Positions 47,440 through 56,273 of a DNA stretch of 64,000 nt are shown one piece after another. Position 1 is the stretch's first letter. Each line of letters begins with the position of its first letter. Below the pieces are notes generated by a model that saw only the letters and a list, made by a program, of their open reading frames with translations, searched no databases and had not been told where the DNA came from. Source of the DNA: XN24 sp035514535. GTDB taxonomy: Bacteria > Pseudomonadota > Gammaproteobacteria > Steroidobacterales > XN24. Where the stretch lies: positions 1-64,000 of the forward strand of contig DATKAZ010000039.1 of NCBI GenBank assembly GCA_035514535.1, given 5' to 3'. Position numbers and translations under genes: made by a program.

Positions 47440-47760
47440 CTACTTCTTCTTGGAAGCAGCCTTCTTCTTGGAAGAAGCTTTCTTCCTCGAAGCGGCCTTC
47501 TTCTTGGTGGCGGGCCTCTTCTTGCGTGCGGCGGCCTTCTTCTTGCGTGCGGCGGGCTTCTTCTTGCGTGCGGCGGCCTTCTTCTTGCGTGCGGCGGGCT
47601 TCTTCTTCCGTGCGGCGGCCTTCTTCTTGGCAGGCCTCTTCTTCGCCGCGGCCTTCCTTCTGGCCGGCTTCTTCTTCGCTACCGCCTTCCTGCGCGCAAC
47701 CGGTTTCTTCCTCGAAGCCGGTTTCTTTTTGCTAGCAGCCTTCTTTTTCGATGCAGCCAT
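47440..47760 (-). CDS. Lys/Ala-rich histone H1-like protein
   Basis: A 106-residue protein made almost only of Lys, Ala, Arg, Pro and Ser, with repeats of the form AAARKKK / PAARKKK. It should be fully disordered and strongly basic, like AlgP-type and chlamydial Hc1-type histone-like proteins, and probably binds DNA or RNA. ATG at 47760 (MAASKKK) is preceded by GGAG at good spacing. It has its own promoter candidate. Not a member of the HU family. Confidence 0.85.
   Translation of the reverse strand: MAASKKKAASKKKPASRKKPVARRKAVAKKKPARRKAAAKKRPAKKKAAARKKKPAARKKKAAARKKKPAARKKKAAARKKRPATKKKAASRKKASSKKKAASKKK
47517..47625. repeat. 21-bp tandem coding repeat
   Basis: About five near-identical 21-bp units (plus-strand core TTCTTCTTGCGTGCGGCGGS), each encoding one seven-residue KKKxAAR unit of the histone-like protein. 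The third-codon bases alternate Ala and Pro, giving a 42-bp superperiod. Expected to vary in copy number between strains by slippage. Confidence 0.8.
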
Positions 47761-47792
47761 GATCATCTCCGTGTAGTGGGTTCGCGAGGCTG

Positions 47793-47821
47793 TATATACA
47801 ACAACATGATACTTCCGGCAA
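47793..47821 (-). promoter_or_regulatory. candidate sigma70 promoter for the histone-like gene
   Basis: On the minus strand TTGCCG (47821-47816), 17-bp spacer, TATATA (47798-47793), 32 bp before the ATG. The surrounding 160-bp intergenic stretch is markedly more AT-rich than its neighbours. Confidence 0.5.
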
Positions 47822-47929
47822 ACATCTCAACGCGCGCGTCCGCGCCGGAGAGTCCCGTGATCGGGGAATGATCGTTACAAACTGCGGCGCGAGATCGACA
47901 ACAAAAATGAGCGAGAATGGTTTTACAGG

Positions 47930-48403
47930 CTATTTTGCTTTTGAAAGTGAGTTGATGAATTTCCATTGTGCAGCCGACACGGGCATGACGGAGAGTCGGT
48001 TGCCTCTCGCCAGCAACTGGAAGCCCGCGAGCTTGTCGCCGGCATACTGCTTCAGTTCGCGCAGACTTATGGCGCGTGGCAACTTGTCGACAAGCTTTAC
48101 GTCGACCATGTACCAGCGCGGATTTTCGGGGTCGCTCTTCGCATCGAAGTGATGATCGTCAGGATCGAACGCAGTGTGATCCGGATATGCTTCGCGCACG
48201 ATCTCGACGACGCCGACGATTCCCGGAAGGTCGCCACCCGAGTGATAGAAGAAGGCGAGGTCCCCGCGCTTCATCTCGTCGCGCAGCATGTTGCGCGCCT
48301 GGTAGTTTCTTACGCCGTCCCAGCAGGTAGTCTTGCGCGGCGCGTGCGCCAGGTCATCAATGGAGAACGATTCGGCCTCGGACTTCATCAACCAGTATTT
48401 CAT
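47930..48403 (-). CDS. EVE-domain protein
   Basis: A 157-residue EVE (PUA-like) domain protein. It begins MKYWLMKSEAESFSIDDL and contains TTCWDGVRNYQARNMLRDEM and FYHSGGDLPGIVGVVEIV, the modified-base pocket region of the family. EVE proteins are thought to recognise modified nucleotides in DNA or RNA. It overlaps the next upstream gene by four bases (ATGA). Confidence 0.92.
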   Translation of the reverse strand: MKYWLMKSEAESFSIDDLAHAPRKTTCWDGVRNYQARNMLRDEMKRGDLAFFYHSGGDLPGIVGVVEIVREAYPDHTAFDPDDHHFDAKSDPENPRWYMVDVKLVDKLPRAISLRELKQYAGDKLAGFQLLARGNRLSVMPVSAAQWKFINSLSKAK

Positions 48404-48981
48404 TGCTCTGCTCCACGGGGCGAAGGATCCTGCGTGCCGCGCCCGGGCCGGATAGCCCGCCCGCCGCGTTCCGTAAGCACGATGTCGAGGGGCACGTCCC
48501 AGGGCTGCGCGGGTATGCATGGCGCCTGCTGGATGGCGAATGCCGCGCCGACCAGCAGCGGGCGGTGGCGGTGCCCCGCCAGGGCGCGATCGTAGTAGCC
48601 GCCGCCCATCCCCAGGCGATGACCGCAGGCGTCAAACGCCACCAGCGGCGCGACCACCAGGTCCAGTCGCGCCGCCTTGATCCGGCGCCGGCCGCCGACC
48701 GGCTCGGGGATGCCGTAGCGGTTGCGCCGCAGTGCCGTGGCCTCGTTCCATGGCGCAAAACGCATCGCGCCGCCATGCGCCACGACCGGCAGATAGACCT
48801 GCTTGCCGCGCAGGCGCGCATGACACGCGAGCTCACGCAAGTCCGGTTCGCCGTCGGCCGGCCAGTAAAGCGCGACATGCACCGCCCTGCGGTAGGCGGG
48901 CAGGGCGCGCAGGTGCCCCAGGATCGCGCGCGTCGCGAGTTGCCGCCTGACCGGCGACAGGGCGCGCCGCCGAATTCGCAT
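48400..48981 (-). CDS. 5-formyltetrahydrofolate cyclo-ligase
   Basis: Converts 5-formyl-THF to methenyl-THF, YgfA-type. From the ATG at 48981 the protein has 193 residues, the usual size. Motifs: YWPADGEPDLREL, FDACGHRLGMGGGYYDRAL (ATP/folate site). The frame stays open to an ATG at 49068, but that start would lie inside the 6S RNA gene, so the internal ATG (or a TTG at 49005) is preferred. The zapA-6S-ygfA order is the gammaproteobacterial arrangement. Confidence 0.88.
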   Translation of the reverse strand: MRIRRRALSPVRRQLATRAILGHLRALPAYRRAVHVALYWPADGEPDLRELACHARLRGKQVYLPVVAHGGAMRFAPWNEATALRRNRYGIPEPVGGRRRIKAARLDLVVAPLVAFDACGHRLGMGGGYYDRALAGHRHRPLLVGAAFAIQQAPCIPAQPWDVPLDIVLTERGGRAIRPGRGTQDPSPRGAEQ

Positions 48982-49033
48982 ATCGCGACGCAGCGTATTG
49001 CGCAATGCGACCGGATCGTCCGGGGGAAAAATA

Positions 49034-49226
49034 AGGTGGCGCCTCCCGCCTGTGCCGTTACGAACCATTGCTCTCGAACCAGAGCAATAGGTGGGGCCGG
49101 CAGTCGGACCTAAGGCTTTCCGCTAAATGCGGGCTTGCGCACCGGTGCCGACAGGTCCCGGCCCCTGGGTGGTTAATTAGGGTCGAGAGGTACCCGGCCC
49201 ATATCGAACACCGCAGGAGGCGCCAA
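49034..49226 (-). ncRNA. ssrS: 6S RNA
   Basis: About 190 nt between zapA and the 5-formyl-THF cyclo-ligase gene, the canonical 6S position. On the minus strand the ends pair perfectly (GGCGCCTCC at 49224-49216 with GGAGGCGCC at 49046-49038). Inner helices include CTCTCGA/TCGAGAG, GGGGCCGG/CCGGCCCC and GTCGG/CCGAC, and the core keeps AAGCCTTA as in E. coli. A T-rich stretch (TTATTTTT) follows the 3' arm. 6S mimics an open promoter and binds sigma70 RNA polymerase. Exact ends are estimates. Confidence 0.85.
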
Positions 49227-49250
49227 GACTTAAAGACTTGCCGCGGACAG

Positions 49251-49565
49251 CTATAGTTCCAGCTGCTTGCCATCCTCGAGCGCCGACTCTACGCGCTCGC
49301 GCAGCGTCTTGAGCCGCATGCCGAGCTGAGTCTCCACGGACTCGTCCCGGTTGCGCCCCTTGAGAAGATCATTGGCCAGGTTGAGTGCGGCCATCACTGC
49401 GATCCGATCGGTGCCGACGACGTTGCCGACGTCCCGGATCTGCTTCATCCGTGCGTTGAGATATTCGGCGGAGCGAATCAGGTCGTTCTTTTCATCGCCG
49501 GGACAGGCGAACTGGTATTCCTTCTCGAGGATCTTCACGTTGACCCGGGCCGGCTCGGTACTCAT
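49251..49565 (-). CDS. zapA: cell division protein ZapA
   Basis: A 104-residue FtsZ-ring stabiliser. The N-terminal half has VNVKILEKEYQFACPGDE, then a long helix with MAALNLANDLL, matching the ZapA family. ATG overlaps the upstream ZapB-like stop (ATGA). Confidence 0.93.
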   Translation of the reverse strand: MSTEPARVNVKILEKEYQFACPGDEKNDLIRSAEYLNARMKQIRDVGNVVGTDRIAVMAALNLANDLLKGRNRDESVETQLGMRLKTLRERVESALEDGKQLEL

Positions 49566-49792
49566 GCGCCGTGTTCCATTGCCTTGAGGCGGCCGATCAT
49601 GGCCTCGACGCGGGTGCGCACCTGCTCGTTTTTCTGCATCAGCGAGGCGCGTTCCACCATGAGGCTGTCCTGGCGCTGGCGCAGGGAGCGATTTTCTTCC
49701 TTGAGCTGCCGGCACACCGCTACCAGCTCATCGAGCCGCCGCTCGAGCCGCTTCAGTTCGATATCCACCGCTTGCACCGTCCCGTCGCCCAT
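49562..49792 (-). CDS. ZapB-like coiled-coil protein (TIGR02449 type)
   Basis: A 76-residue protein that is one continuous coiled coil (VDIELKRLERRLDELVAVCR onward, heptads to the C-terminus). It overlaps zapA by four bases. By context and form it is the small coiled-coil partner found with zapA in non-enteric gammaproteobacteria, probably a division-ring component. Start ATG MGDGTVQA; a GTG a few codons later is possible. Confidence 0.85.
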   Translation of the reverse strand: MGDGTVQAVDIELKRLERRLDELVAVCRQLKEENRSLRQRQDSLMVERASLMQKNEQVRTRVEAMIGRLKAMEHGA

Positions 49793-49924
49793 GGCGGCAA
49801 CTATAGTGAGCGCCCCAGTAACGGTCAATCGGCCGCCGGCAGCGCCTGTGAGCCGGCTAATGCCGGTGTTAGCATCGGCTTACCGATCACTCCCCGGGCG
49901 AGCCGTACGCCGGACAGGTAGGCG

Positions 49925-50482
49925 ATGATACTTCCCGACTATGGTCAACTCCAGGCTACGCTCGGCGGCCCGGAAACCGGCAGCGCGGCTGCGGAGGCGC
50001 ATGGCACGCTCTGCGGGCTGCTGTGTACCGCGGCCGAGGACATGCCGGACGCCTGGATCCAGAACACGCTGGCTGACGCTGAAGAATACAGCTTCGGCGG
50101 CCGCGCCGACGCCAGGTCGCTGCTGGAGGCGCTGAACCAGGCGACGATCGAGGCCCTCGCGGGCGGCGACATGGCGTTCCAGCTCCTCCTTCCGGGTGAC
50201 GATGCCGCGCTCGAGGACCGCGCGGCGGCGCTGGCAGGCTGGTGCAACGGATTTCTCTACGGCCTCGCCGTGCGCGGCCTGCGTCCCATCGAGGAACTGC
50301 CCGAGGAGCTCAGGGAGATCCTGGCGGATTTTTCGGAAATCGGCCGGGCGGGAGTGGCCGAAGAAGAAGTCGAGGAGGCAGGCGAGAGCGCATACATGGA
50401 GCTCGCCGAGTATGTCCGGGTGGCAGTACAGCTCGTTTACGACGAATGCCGCGCACCGCCCGGTTATCATGCAGTTCACTGA
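49925..50482 (+). CDS. ygfB: YgfB/UPF0149 family protein
   Basis: A 185-residue all-helical acidic protein of the UPF0149 family. Conserved segments: AAEAHGTLCGLLCTA near 21, WCNGFLYGLA near 105, and the acidic tail EEEVEEAGESAYMELAEYVR. In Pseudomonas a homologue acts as a regulator partner; a general role is not settled. Leads the ygfB-pepP-ubiH cluster. Confidence 0.92.
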   Translation: MILPDYGQLQATLGGPETGSAAAEAHGTLCGLLCTAAEDMPDAWIQNTLADAEEYSFGGRADARSLLEALNQATIEALAGGDMAFQLLLPGDDAALEDRAAALAGWCNGFLYGLAVRGLRPIEELPEELREILADFSEIGRAGVAEEEVEEAGESAYMELAEYVRVAVQLVYDECRAPPGYHAVH

Positions 50483-50507
50483 AGTGGCTGCGGGAACGTC
50501 TGCCTGT

Positions 50508-51815
50508 ATGAACCAGAAAGATTTCGCCCGGCGACGCCGGCAACTGATGCGCATGATCGGCAAGGGCGGGATTGCCATCCTGCCCGCGGCACCGACGCGG
50601 GTGCGCAACCGCGATGTCGAGCATCCCTACCGCCAGGACAGCGACTTCCATTACCTGAGCGGATTCCCGGAACCGGAGGCCGTCCTCGTGCTCATGCCGG
50701 GGCGCGCGCACGGGGAGTACGTGCTGTTCTGCCGCGACCGTGATCCCGAGCGCGAGACCTGGGACGGACGGCGTGCGGGGCCGGAGGGTGCATTGCGCGA
50801 TTTCGGCGCCGACGACGCGTTCCCGATTGCCGACATCGACGACATCCTGCCCGGGATGCTGGAGCACAGCGAGCGCGTCTACTACACGATGGGCCTGCAT
50901 GCCGAGTTCGACCAGCGCCTCCTCGGCTGGCTCAACCAGCTGCGGGCCGGCGCAAAGACCGGGGTGGCCACGCCCGCAGAGTTCGTCGCGCTCGATCACC
51001 TGCTGCACGACATGCGCATGTTCAAGAGTCGTAGCGAGGTGGCCGCCATGCGCAAGGCCGCCAGGATCGCGGCGGCCGCCCACGTGCGCGCAATGCGCGC
51101 CTGCCGGCCCGGCATGATGGAGTACGAGATCGAGGCCGAATTCCTCCACGAGTTCCGTCGCCACGCCGCCACCACGTCCTACCAGCCGATCGTCGGTGGC
51201 GGCGCCAACGGCTGCATCCTGCATTACATCGAGAACTGCGCCAGGCTGAAGGAAGGCGACCTGCTCCTGATCGACGCGGGCTGCGAGTATGAATGCTACG
51301 CCTCCGATATCACGCGTACGTTCCCGGTGTCGGGCCGCTTCAGCGCCGCACAGCGCGCCTTGTACGAGGTCGTGCTCGCCGCGCAACTCGCGGCCATCGA
51401 CAAGGTGCGGCCCGGCAACCACTGGGACGAGCCCCACGACGCGGCGGTGCGCGTGCTGACCCGCGGTCTCGTGCGCCTCGGCCTGCTGAAGGGCCGCGTG
51501 CCTGCGCTGATACGGGATGGCGCCTACCGGCGCTTCTATATGCATCGCACAGGACATTGGCTCGGCATGGACGTGCATGACGTGGGCGACTACAAGGTGG
51601 GCGATGAGTGGCGCATCCTCGAGCCCGGCATGGTGATGACCGTGGAGCCCGGCCTGTACATCGCGCCCGGCAGCCGCGGCGTGCCGAAGAAGTGGTGGGG
51701 TACGGGGATTCGCATCGAGGACGACGTGCTCGTGACCGCCGACGGCCACGAAGTGCTGTCGGTCGATGCGCCCAAGGATCCGGACGAGATCGAGCGTCTC
51801 ATGCAGGCCGCCTGA
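50508..51815 (+). CDS. pepP: Xaa-Pro aminopeptidase
   Basis: Removes N-terminal residues that precede proline. The protein has 435 residues. N-domain segment HPYRQDSDFHYLSGFPEPEAVL is typical; the C-terminal pita-bread domain has the dimetal ligands in LIDAGCEY, ASDITRTFPVSG, HRTGHWLGMDVHD, EPGMVMTVEPGLY and GIRIEDDVLVT. Start ATG 50508 chosen (ATG at 50469 is in frame). Canonical place between ygfB and ubiH. Confidence 0.96.
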   Translation: MNQKDFARRRRQLMRMIGKGGIAILPAAPTRVRNRDVEHPYRQDSDFHYLSGFPEPEAVLVLMPGRAHGEYVLFCRDRDPERETWDGRRAGPEGALRDFGADDAFPIADIDDILPGMLEHSERVYYTMGLHAEFDQRLLGWLNQLRAGAKTGVATPAEFVALDHLLHDMRMFKSRSEVAAMRKAARIAAAAHVRAMRACRPGMMEYEIEAEFLHEFRRHAATTSYQPIVGGGANGCILHYIENCARLKEGDLLLIDAGCEYECYASDITRTFPVSGRFSAAQRALYEVVLAAQLAAIDKVRPGNHWDEPHDAAVRVLTRGLVRLGLLKGRVPALIRDGAYRRFYMHRTGHWLGMDVHDVGDYKVGDEWRILEPGMVMTVEPGLYIAPGSRGVPKKWWGTGIRIEDDVLVTADGHEVLSVDAPKDPDEIERLMQAA

Positions 51816-51820
51816 GGACC

Positions 51821-53059
51821 ATGAGCGGGTGCGACAGCCAGGACTTCGATATCGTCATCGCCGGCGGCGGGATGGTCGGCGCTTCGCTCGCGGCTGCGCT
51901 CGCCACGCTGCCGTTGCGCACGCTCGTGGTGGAGGCCACGCGGCCGAGTGACGCCGCACAGCCGAGCTACGATGATCGCGCCACCGCGATTTCCGAGAGC
52001 AGCCGGCGAATCCTCGAGGGCATAGGATGCTGGTCGGCGCTCGCGGACCATGCAGCGCCCATGCGCATGATCCACGTGTCCGAGCGTGGCGCCTTTGGGG
52101 CGACGCGGCTGGCGGCCCGGGACCAGGGACTCGCGAGTTTCGGCCACGTCGTGGAGAACCGCGCCCTCGGGGCTGCGCTGTGGGAGCGCATGCGGTCGGC
52201 ACCGGGTGTCACGGCCTGGTCCCCGGCCAGGGTGGTCGGGCTGGCGCAGGAGGAGGAGCGGGTGCGCGTCAGTGTCGCGCGCGGCAATGCGGCCCCGCTG
52301 GAGGTGCGCGCCCGGCTGCTGGTCGCCGCCGACGGCGCACGCTCGCCGGCGCGCGAGATGGCCGGTATCGGGCACGAGGTGCGCGAATATGGACAGGTTG
52401 CCGTCATCGCCAATGTCACGCCTGCCATGGATCATGCGGGGACCGCCTTCGAGCGTTTCACGCCCAGCGGCCCGCTGGCCGTCCTGCCGCTGACGCGGGG
52501 ACGGGTCACGGTCGTCTGGACGCAGTCGCCGGAGCAGGCGGAGGCCACGATGGCGCTCGACGATGCCGGCTTCCTGGCGGGATTGCAGGCCGCATTCGGC
52601 TATCGCCTCGGCGCCCTGCGCAAGGCCGGTCGGCGCGCCTGCTATTCCTTGTCGCTGGTGCAGGCGCAGGCCTGGCACGCCGGGCGCGTCGTGCTCGCCG
52701 GGAACGCGGCGCACGGCATTCACCCGGTGGCGGGGCAAGGCTTCAATCTCGGCCTGCGCGACGTGGCCGCGCTCGCCGAGTTGATCGCCCGCCAGGGCGC
52801 GGCTGGCGACCCCGGGGCCGCGGCGCTGCGCGAGGAGTACGCCGAATGGCGCGAGGCCGACTGCGCGCGCACGATACGCGACACGAACGGCCTCGTGCAG
52901 TTGTTCGCCAGCGAGTTCGCCCCGCTGCGGGTGGGACGCCGCCTGGGTCTCGTCGGGCTCGACCTGTTTCCGTCGGCGCGCGCGGTGCTCGCGCGCCGCG
53001 GCATGGGCCTCGCCGGCCGGCTGCCGCGCCTCGCGCTCGGCCAGCCGCTGTCGCCGTGA
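51821..53059 (+). CDS. ubiH: 2-octaprenyl-6-methoxyphenol hydroxylase UbiH
   Basis: FAD monooxygenase of ubiquinone synthesis, 412 residues. Nucleotide motif DIVIAGGGMVGASLAAAL, second motif VAADGARS, and the family signature LAGNAAHGIHPVAGQGFNLG with the Asn-Ala-Ala-His form seen in UbiH. Five bp after pepP, overlapping the next hydroxylase by four bases. Confidence 0.93.
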   Translation: MSGCDSQDFDIVIAGGGMVGASLAAALATLPLRTLVVEATRPSDAAQPSYDDRATAISESSRRILEGIGCWSALADHAAPMRMIHVSERGAFGATRLAARDQGLASFGHVVENRALGAALWERMRSAPGVTAWSPARVVGLAQEEERVRVSVARGNAAPLEVRARLLVAADGARSPAREMAGIGHEVREYGQVAVIANVTPAMDHAGTAFERFTPSGPLAVLPLTRGRVTVVWTQSPEQAEATMALDDAGFLAGLQAAFGYRLGALRKAGRRACYSLSLVQAQAWHAGRVVLAGNAAHGIHPVAGQGFNLGLRDVAALAELIARQGAAGDPGAAALREEYAEWREADCARTIRDTNGLVQLFASEFAPLRVGRRLGLVGLDLFPSARAVLARRGMGLAGRLPRLALGQPLSP

Positions 53060-54294
53060 GAGGCCAGCCGGACATCGCCGTCGTCGGCGCGGGTATGGTC
53101 GGCGCCGCCACAGCGGCGCTGCTCGCCCGCATGGCCCCGGACACGTCGATCGCCGTGCTGGACGCCGATGCGCCGCCGCGCTGGCGACCTGGCGACGAGC
53201 CCGGCCTGCGAGTCTCGGCCATATCCGAGGCCAGCCGACGCGTGCTCGCCGCCTGCGGCGCGTGGGACGAGATCGCCGCCGGGCGGATCAGTCCCTACGC
53301 CCACATGCGCGTCTGGGACGGTGCAGTTCCGGGCGGCGGACCGGGGGCGATACATTTCAGCGCCGCCGACGTGGCCGCGCCGGTGCTCGGGCATATCGTC
53401 GAGAACGAGCTGGTGCGGCTCGCGCTGCGCAACGCACTCTTCAGGCTGGACAACGTGAGTTTGCTGGATGGCGCCCGGCTCACGGCGCTGGCGCTCGACG
53501 GCGGACGCGCCGAGCTCGAGATCGAGGACGGACGCAGGCTGCAGGCGCGACTCGTCGTCGGCGCCGACGGTGCAAATTCGGCTTCGCGCGCCATGGCCGG
53601 CCTCGAGGTCGAGGGCTACGAGTACGAGCAGCGTGCGGTGGTATGCAACCTGCGCTGCCAGCTGCCGCACGGCGAGACGGCCTGGCAGCGCTTCCTGCCG
53701 GAGGGGCCGATTGCGCTGCTGCCCCTGGCCGACGGGCGCGTGTCGATCGTCTGGACCACGACGGTAGCGCACGCGGAGGCGTTGCTGGCCGACGACGATG
53801 CGAGTTTCCGCGCCGCGGTCGCCAGGGCGGCCGACGGCTGCCTGGGCGACGTGCTCGAGGCGGGCCCACGGGCTGCCTTCCCGCTGCGGATGCGCTACGC
53901 ACCCGCATATACGCGCGCCCGCTATGCGCTGGTCGGTGACGCGGCGCACACCGTTCATCCGCTGGCAGGCCAGGGCGTGAATCTCGGCTTCCTCGACGCG
54001 GCCGCGCTGGCGGAGACGGTGGTCGCAGGGCTCGCGGCGGGACGGGACCCCGGCGACCCCGCGCTGCTGCGGCGCTACGAGCGCTGCCGCAAGCCCGATA
54101 ATGTCATCGCGATGCGGGTCTTCGATGGGATCAACCGGCTGTTCAGCAACGATGATCCGGTGCTGGGCGCTTTGCGCCGCGCCGGCTTCACGCTCGTCGA
54201 TCGTCTCAAGCCGCTGAAGGGCGTATTCATCCGTCGCGCGATGGGGCTGGACGGCGACCTGCCGGCAGTGGCGCGACCCGCCGTCGGGGCGTAA
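53056..54294 (+). CDS. UbiI/UbiF-type ubiquinone hydroxylase
   Basis: Second FAD monooxygenase of the UbiH family, also 412 residues. Motifs: DIAVVGAGMVGAATAALLA, VGADGANS and VGDAAHTVHPLAGQGVNLGF, the Gly-Asp form usual for UbiI/UbiF. With Coq7 covering C6 elsewhere in the window, C5 hydroxylation (UbiI) is the likeliest role, but paralogues cannot be told apart with certainty by eye. GTG start overlaps ubiH stop. Confidence 0.87.
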   Translation: MRGQPDIAVVGAGMVGAATAALLARMAPDTSIAVLDADAPPRWRPGDEPGLRVSAISEASRRVLAACGAWDEIAAGRISPYAHMRVWDGAVPGGGPGAIHFSAADVAAPVLGHIVENELVRLALRNALFRLDNVSLLDGARLTALALDGGRAELEIEDGRRLQARLVVGADGANSASRAMAGLEVEGYEYEQRAVVCNLRCQLPHGETAWQRFLPEGPIALLPLADGRVSIVWTTTVAHAEALLADDDASFRAAVARAADGCLGDVLEAGPRAAFPLRMRYAPAYTRARYALVGDAAHTVHPLAGQGVNLGFLDAAALAETVVAGLAAGRDPGDPALLRRYERCRKPDNVIAMRVFDGINRLFSNDDPVLGALRRAGFTLVDRLKPLKGVFIRRAMGLDGDLPAVARPAVGA

Positions 54295-54316
54295 CAATGG
54301 TTCACAGTGGAGAGTC

Positions 54317-54586
54317 ATGACGATGCCTGAGCAACAGATGGAGGAACTGCTCGCGCAGCTGCGCAAGGAAGTGGCGGGGGCGCGCGAGCTGAGCGCGGGA
54401 CAGCGTGCGCGCATGGAAGCGCTGCAGGAACAGATCGAGGAGCGCCTCGCATCGGAGCAGGTGCCTCACGAGGGCAGCCCGCGGGAACTCGTGCGCGGCT
54501 ATATCGATGAATTCCAGAGGTCGCATCCGACGCTCACCATGGTGCTGGGACGCATCCTCGATTCCCTCAACAAGATGGGAATCTAG
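54317..54586 (+). CDS. DUF4404 family protein
   Basis: An 89-residue charged helical protein matching DUF4404: QQMEELLAQLRKEVAGARELS at the N-terminus, then PRELVRGYIDEFQRSHPTLT and RILDSLNKMGI. Function unknown. It follows the ubiquinone hydroxylase by 22 bp and precedes the AidB-like gene by 16 bp. Confidence 0.85.
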   Translation: MTMPEQQMEELLAQLRKEVAGARELSAGQRARMEALQEQIEERLASEQVPHEGSPRELVRGYIDEFQRSHPTLTMVLGRILDSLNKMGI

Positions 54587-54602
54587 TTTCGCGGGAGGTG
54601 AT

Positions 54603-56273
54603 GTGACACCGGCATTCAACCAGCCGCCGCCGCAGCTCGGCAACCAGTACGACGACGACCGCGTATTGCGCTCGGTGCTGGCGCGCCGCTTCGGGGGCCG
54701 GGTTCCGGCCGAGGTGGAGGAGCGCATGCGCGCGCTGGGCGAGCTCGCGGGCGGCGAACTCTACCAGATGCAGCTCGCCGACCGGCTCAACGAGCCGCGG
54801 CTCGAGCAATGGGACGCGTGGGGCAATCGCATCGACGAGATCGAAATCTCGCCGCTGTGGCGGCGGGCCGAACGGCTCGCTGCGGAGCTCGGCCTGGTGG
54901 CCACCGGCTACGAGCCGGAGTACGGCGCCCTCTCGCGCACGGTGCAGTTTGCACTCGTGCACCTGTTCCACCCGTCGACGGACGTCTACAGTTGCCCGCT
55001 GGCGATGACCGACGGTGCCGCGCGCACGCTGCTGGACTCAGGCAACAGGGCGCTCGCGGAACGCGCGCTGCCGCACCTGACCAGCCGCGATCCGGATCGT
55101 TTCTGGACCAGCGGCCAGTGGATGACCGAGTCGACCGGCGGCTCGGACGTCGGCGCGTCCGAGACCATCGCGCGCCAGGACGGTGAGCGCTGGACGCTGT
55201 GGGGCCGCAAGTGGTTCACCTCGGCCGCCACCTCGCAGATGGCCCTGACGCTCGCGCGCCCCGAGGGCAATGAGCCGGGCGGCCGCGGGCTCGCGTTGTT
55301 CTACGTGGAGACGCGTAACGAGGCGGGTCGCCTGGATCATATCGAGATCTTGCGCCTCAAGGACAAGCTGGGCACGCGCAAGGTGCCCACGGCAGAGCTG
55401 ATCCTCGACGGCACGCCTGCAATCCCGGTCGCGGGGACCTCCGACGGGATCCGCCGCATCGTGCCGATGCTGACCATGACGCGCACCTGGAACAGCGTCT
55501 GCGCCGCCTCGTTCATGCGTCGCGGCATCGCGCTCGCGCGGGATTACGGCCGGCGCCGGGTAGCCTTCGGCCGGCCGCTGTCGCGCCAGCCGCTGCACGT
55601 GAACACGATTGCGGCGCTGCAGGCCGAGTACGAGGCGGCATTCCACCTGTGCTTCGAGCTGATCGAGCTGCTCGGGCGGGTGGAGCACGGCGAGGCCGAC
55701 GACGAGGCCCGCATCCTGTTGCGGCTCATGACGGCACTCACCAAGCTGACCACCGGCAAGCAGGCCGTCGCCGTGTCGACCGAGGCCATCGAGTGCTTCG
55801 GTGGGGCCGGCTACGTCGAGGACACGGGCCTGCCGGTGATCGTCCGGGACAGCCAGGTATTGCCGATCTGGGAAGGTACGACCAACGTGCTGTCCCTCGA
55901 GCTGCTCAAGGCGTGTGGCGACGGCGCACCGCTCGCCGTGTTGCGTCGCCGGATCGCGGCCTGCGCGCGTGCCTGCCGGGACCACAGGCTCGCGGCGGCG
56001 GTGAGCATCGCGGGGACTGCGGCCGATCGGGCGCTGGCATGGTACCGCTCGGCCGCCGACTCGGGCCAGCCGGCGCTGGAGGCTCACGCGCGCGGCTTCG
56101 CGCTTACCCTGGGGCGCGCGACCGCCCTTGCGCTGATGTGCGAGCACGCCCAGTGGTCGCTCGACGAGGAGCAGGACGTCCATGCGCGCGCGGCGGCCCT
56201 GGCCTTCGCATGCTCGCGCGTCAGCCAGCTCGACGAAATCGAGCCCGACGACGCGGCCCTACTCGCCGAGTAG
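54603..56273 (+). CDS. acyl-CoA dehydrogenase, AidB-like
   Basis: A 556-residue flavoprotein of the AidB branch. N-terminal TPAFNQPPPQLGNQYDDDR and the extended length are AidB-like; the FAD segment WMTESTGGSDVGASETIA and YGRRRVAFGRPLSRQPLH, then STEAIECFGGAGYVEDTG, follow. AidB is linked to the alkylation response and binds DNA, but its acyl substrate is unclear. GTG start follows the strong site GGGAGGTGAT. Its 3' end overlaps the convergent dehydratase by 15 bp. Confidence 0.9.
   Translation: MTPAFNQPPPQLGNQYDDDRVLRSVLARRFGGRVPAEVEERMRALGELAGGELYQMQLADRLNEPRLEQWDAWGNRIDEIEISPLWRRAERLAAELGLVATGYEPEYGALSRTVQFALVHLFHPSTDVYSCPLAMTDGAARTLLDSGNRALAERALPHLTSRDPDRFWTSGQWMTESTGGSDVGASETIARQDGERWTLWGRKWFTSAATSQMALTLARPEGNEPGGRGLALFYVETRNEAGRLDHIEILRLKDKLGTRKVPTAELILDGTPAIPVAGTSDGIRRIVPMLTMTRTWNSVCAASFMRRGIALARDYGRRRVAFGRPLSRQPLHVNTIAALQAEYEAAFHLCFELIELLGRVEHGEADDEARILLRLMTALTKLTTGKQAVAVSTEAIECFGGAGYVEDTGLPVIVRDSQVLPIWEGTTNVLSLELLKACGDGAPLAVLRRRIAACARACRDHRLAAAVSIAGTAADRALAWYRSAADSGQPALEAHARGFALTLGRATALALMCEHAQWSLDEEQDVHARAAALAFACSRVSQLDEIEPDDAALLAE

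Noticed and set aside
47517..47625. Possible CRISPR-like repeat array
   Set aside because: Units are contiguous, have no spacers, and encode a protein in frame.
46958..47776. Apparent Phe/Leu-rich repeat membrane protein on the plus strand
   Set aside because: It is the reverse reading of the Lys/Ala-rich coding repeats (AAG-rich codons become CTT/TTC).
46525..47871. Plus-strand open frame starting in the tRNA-derived element
   Set aside because: Runs antisense through rpiA and the histone-like gene; its first residues are only the translation of the element.
48982..49068. Longer start for the 5-formyl-THF cyclo-ligase gene
   Set aside because: It would begin inside the 6S RNA and adds residues not typical of the family.
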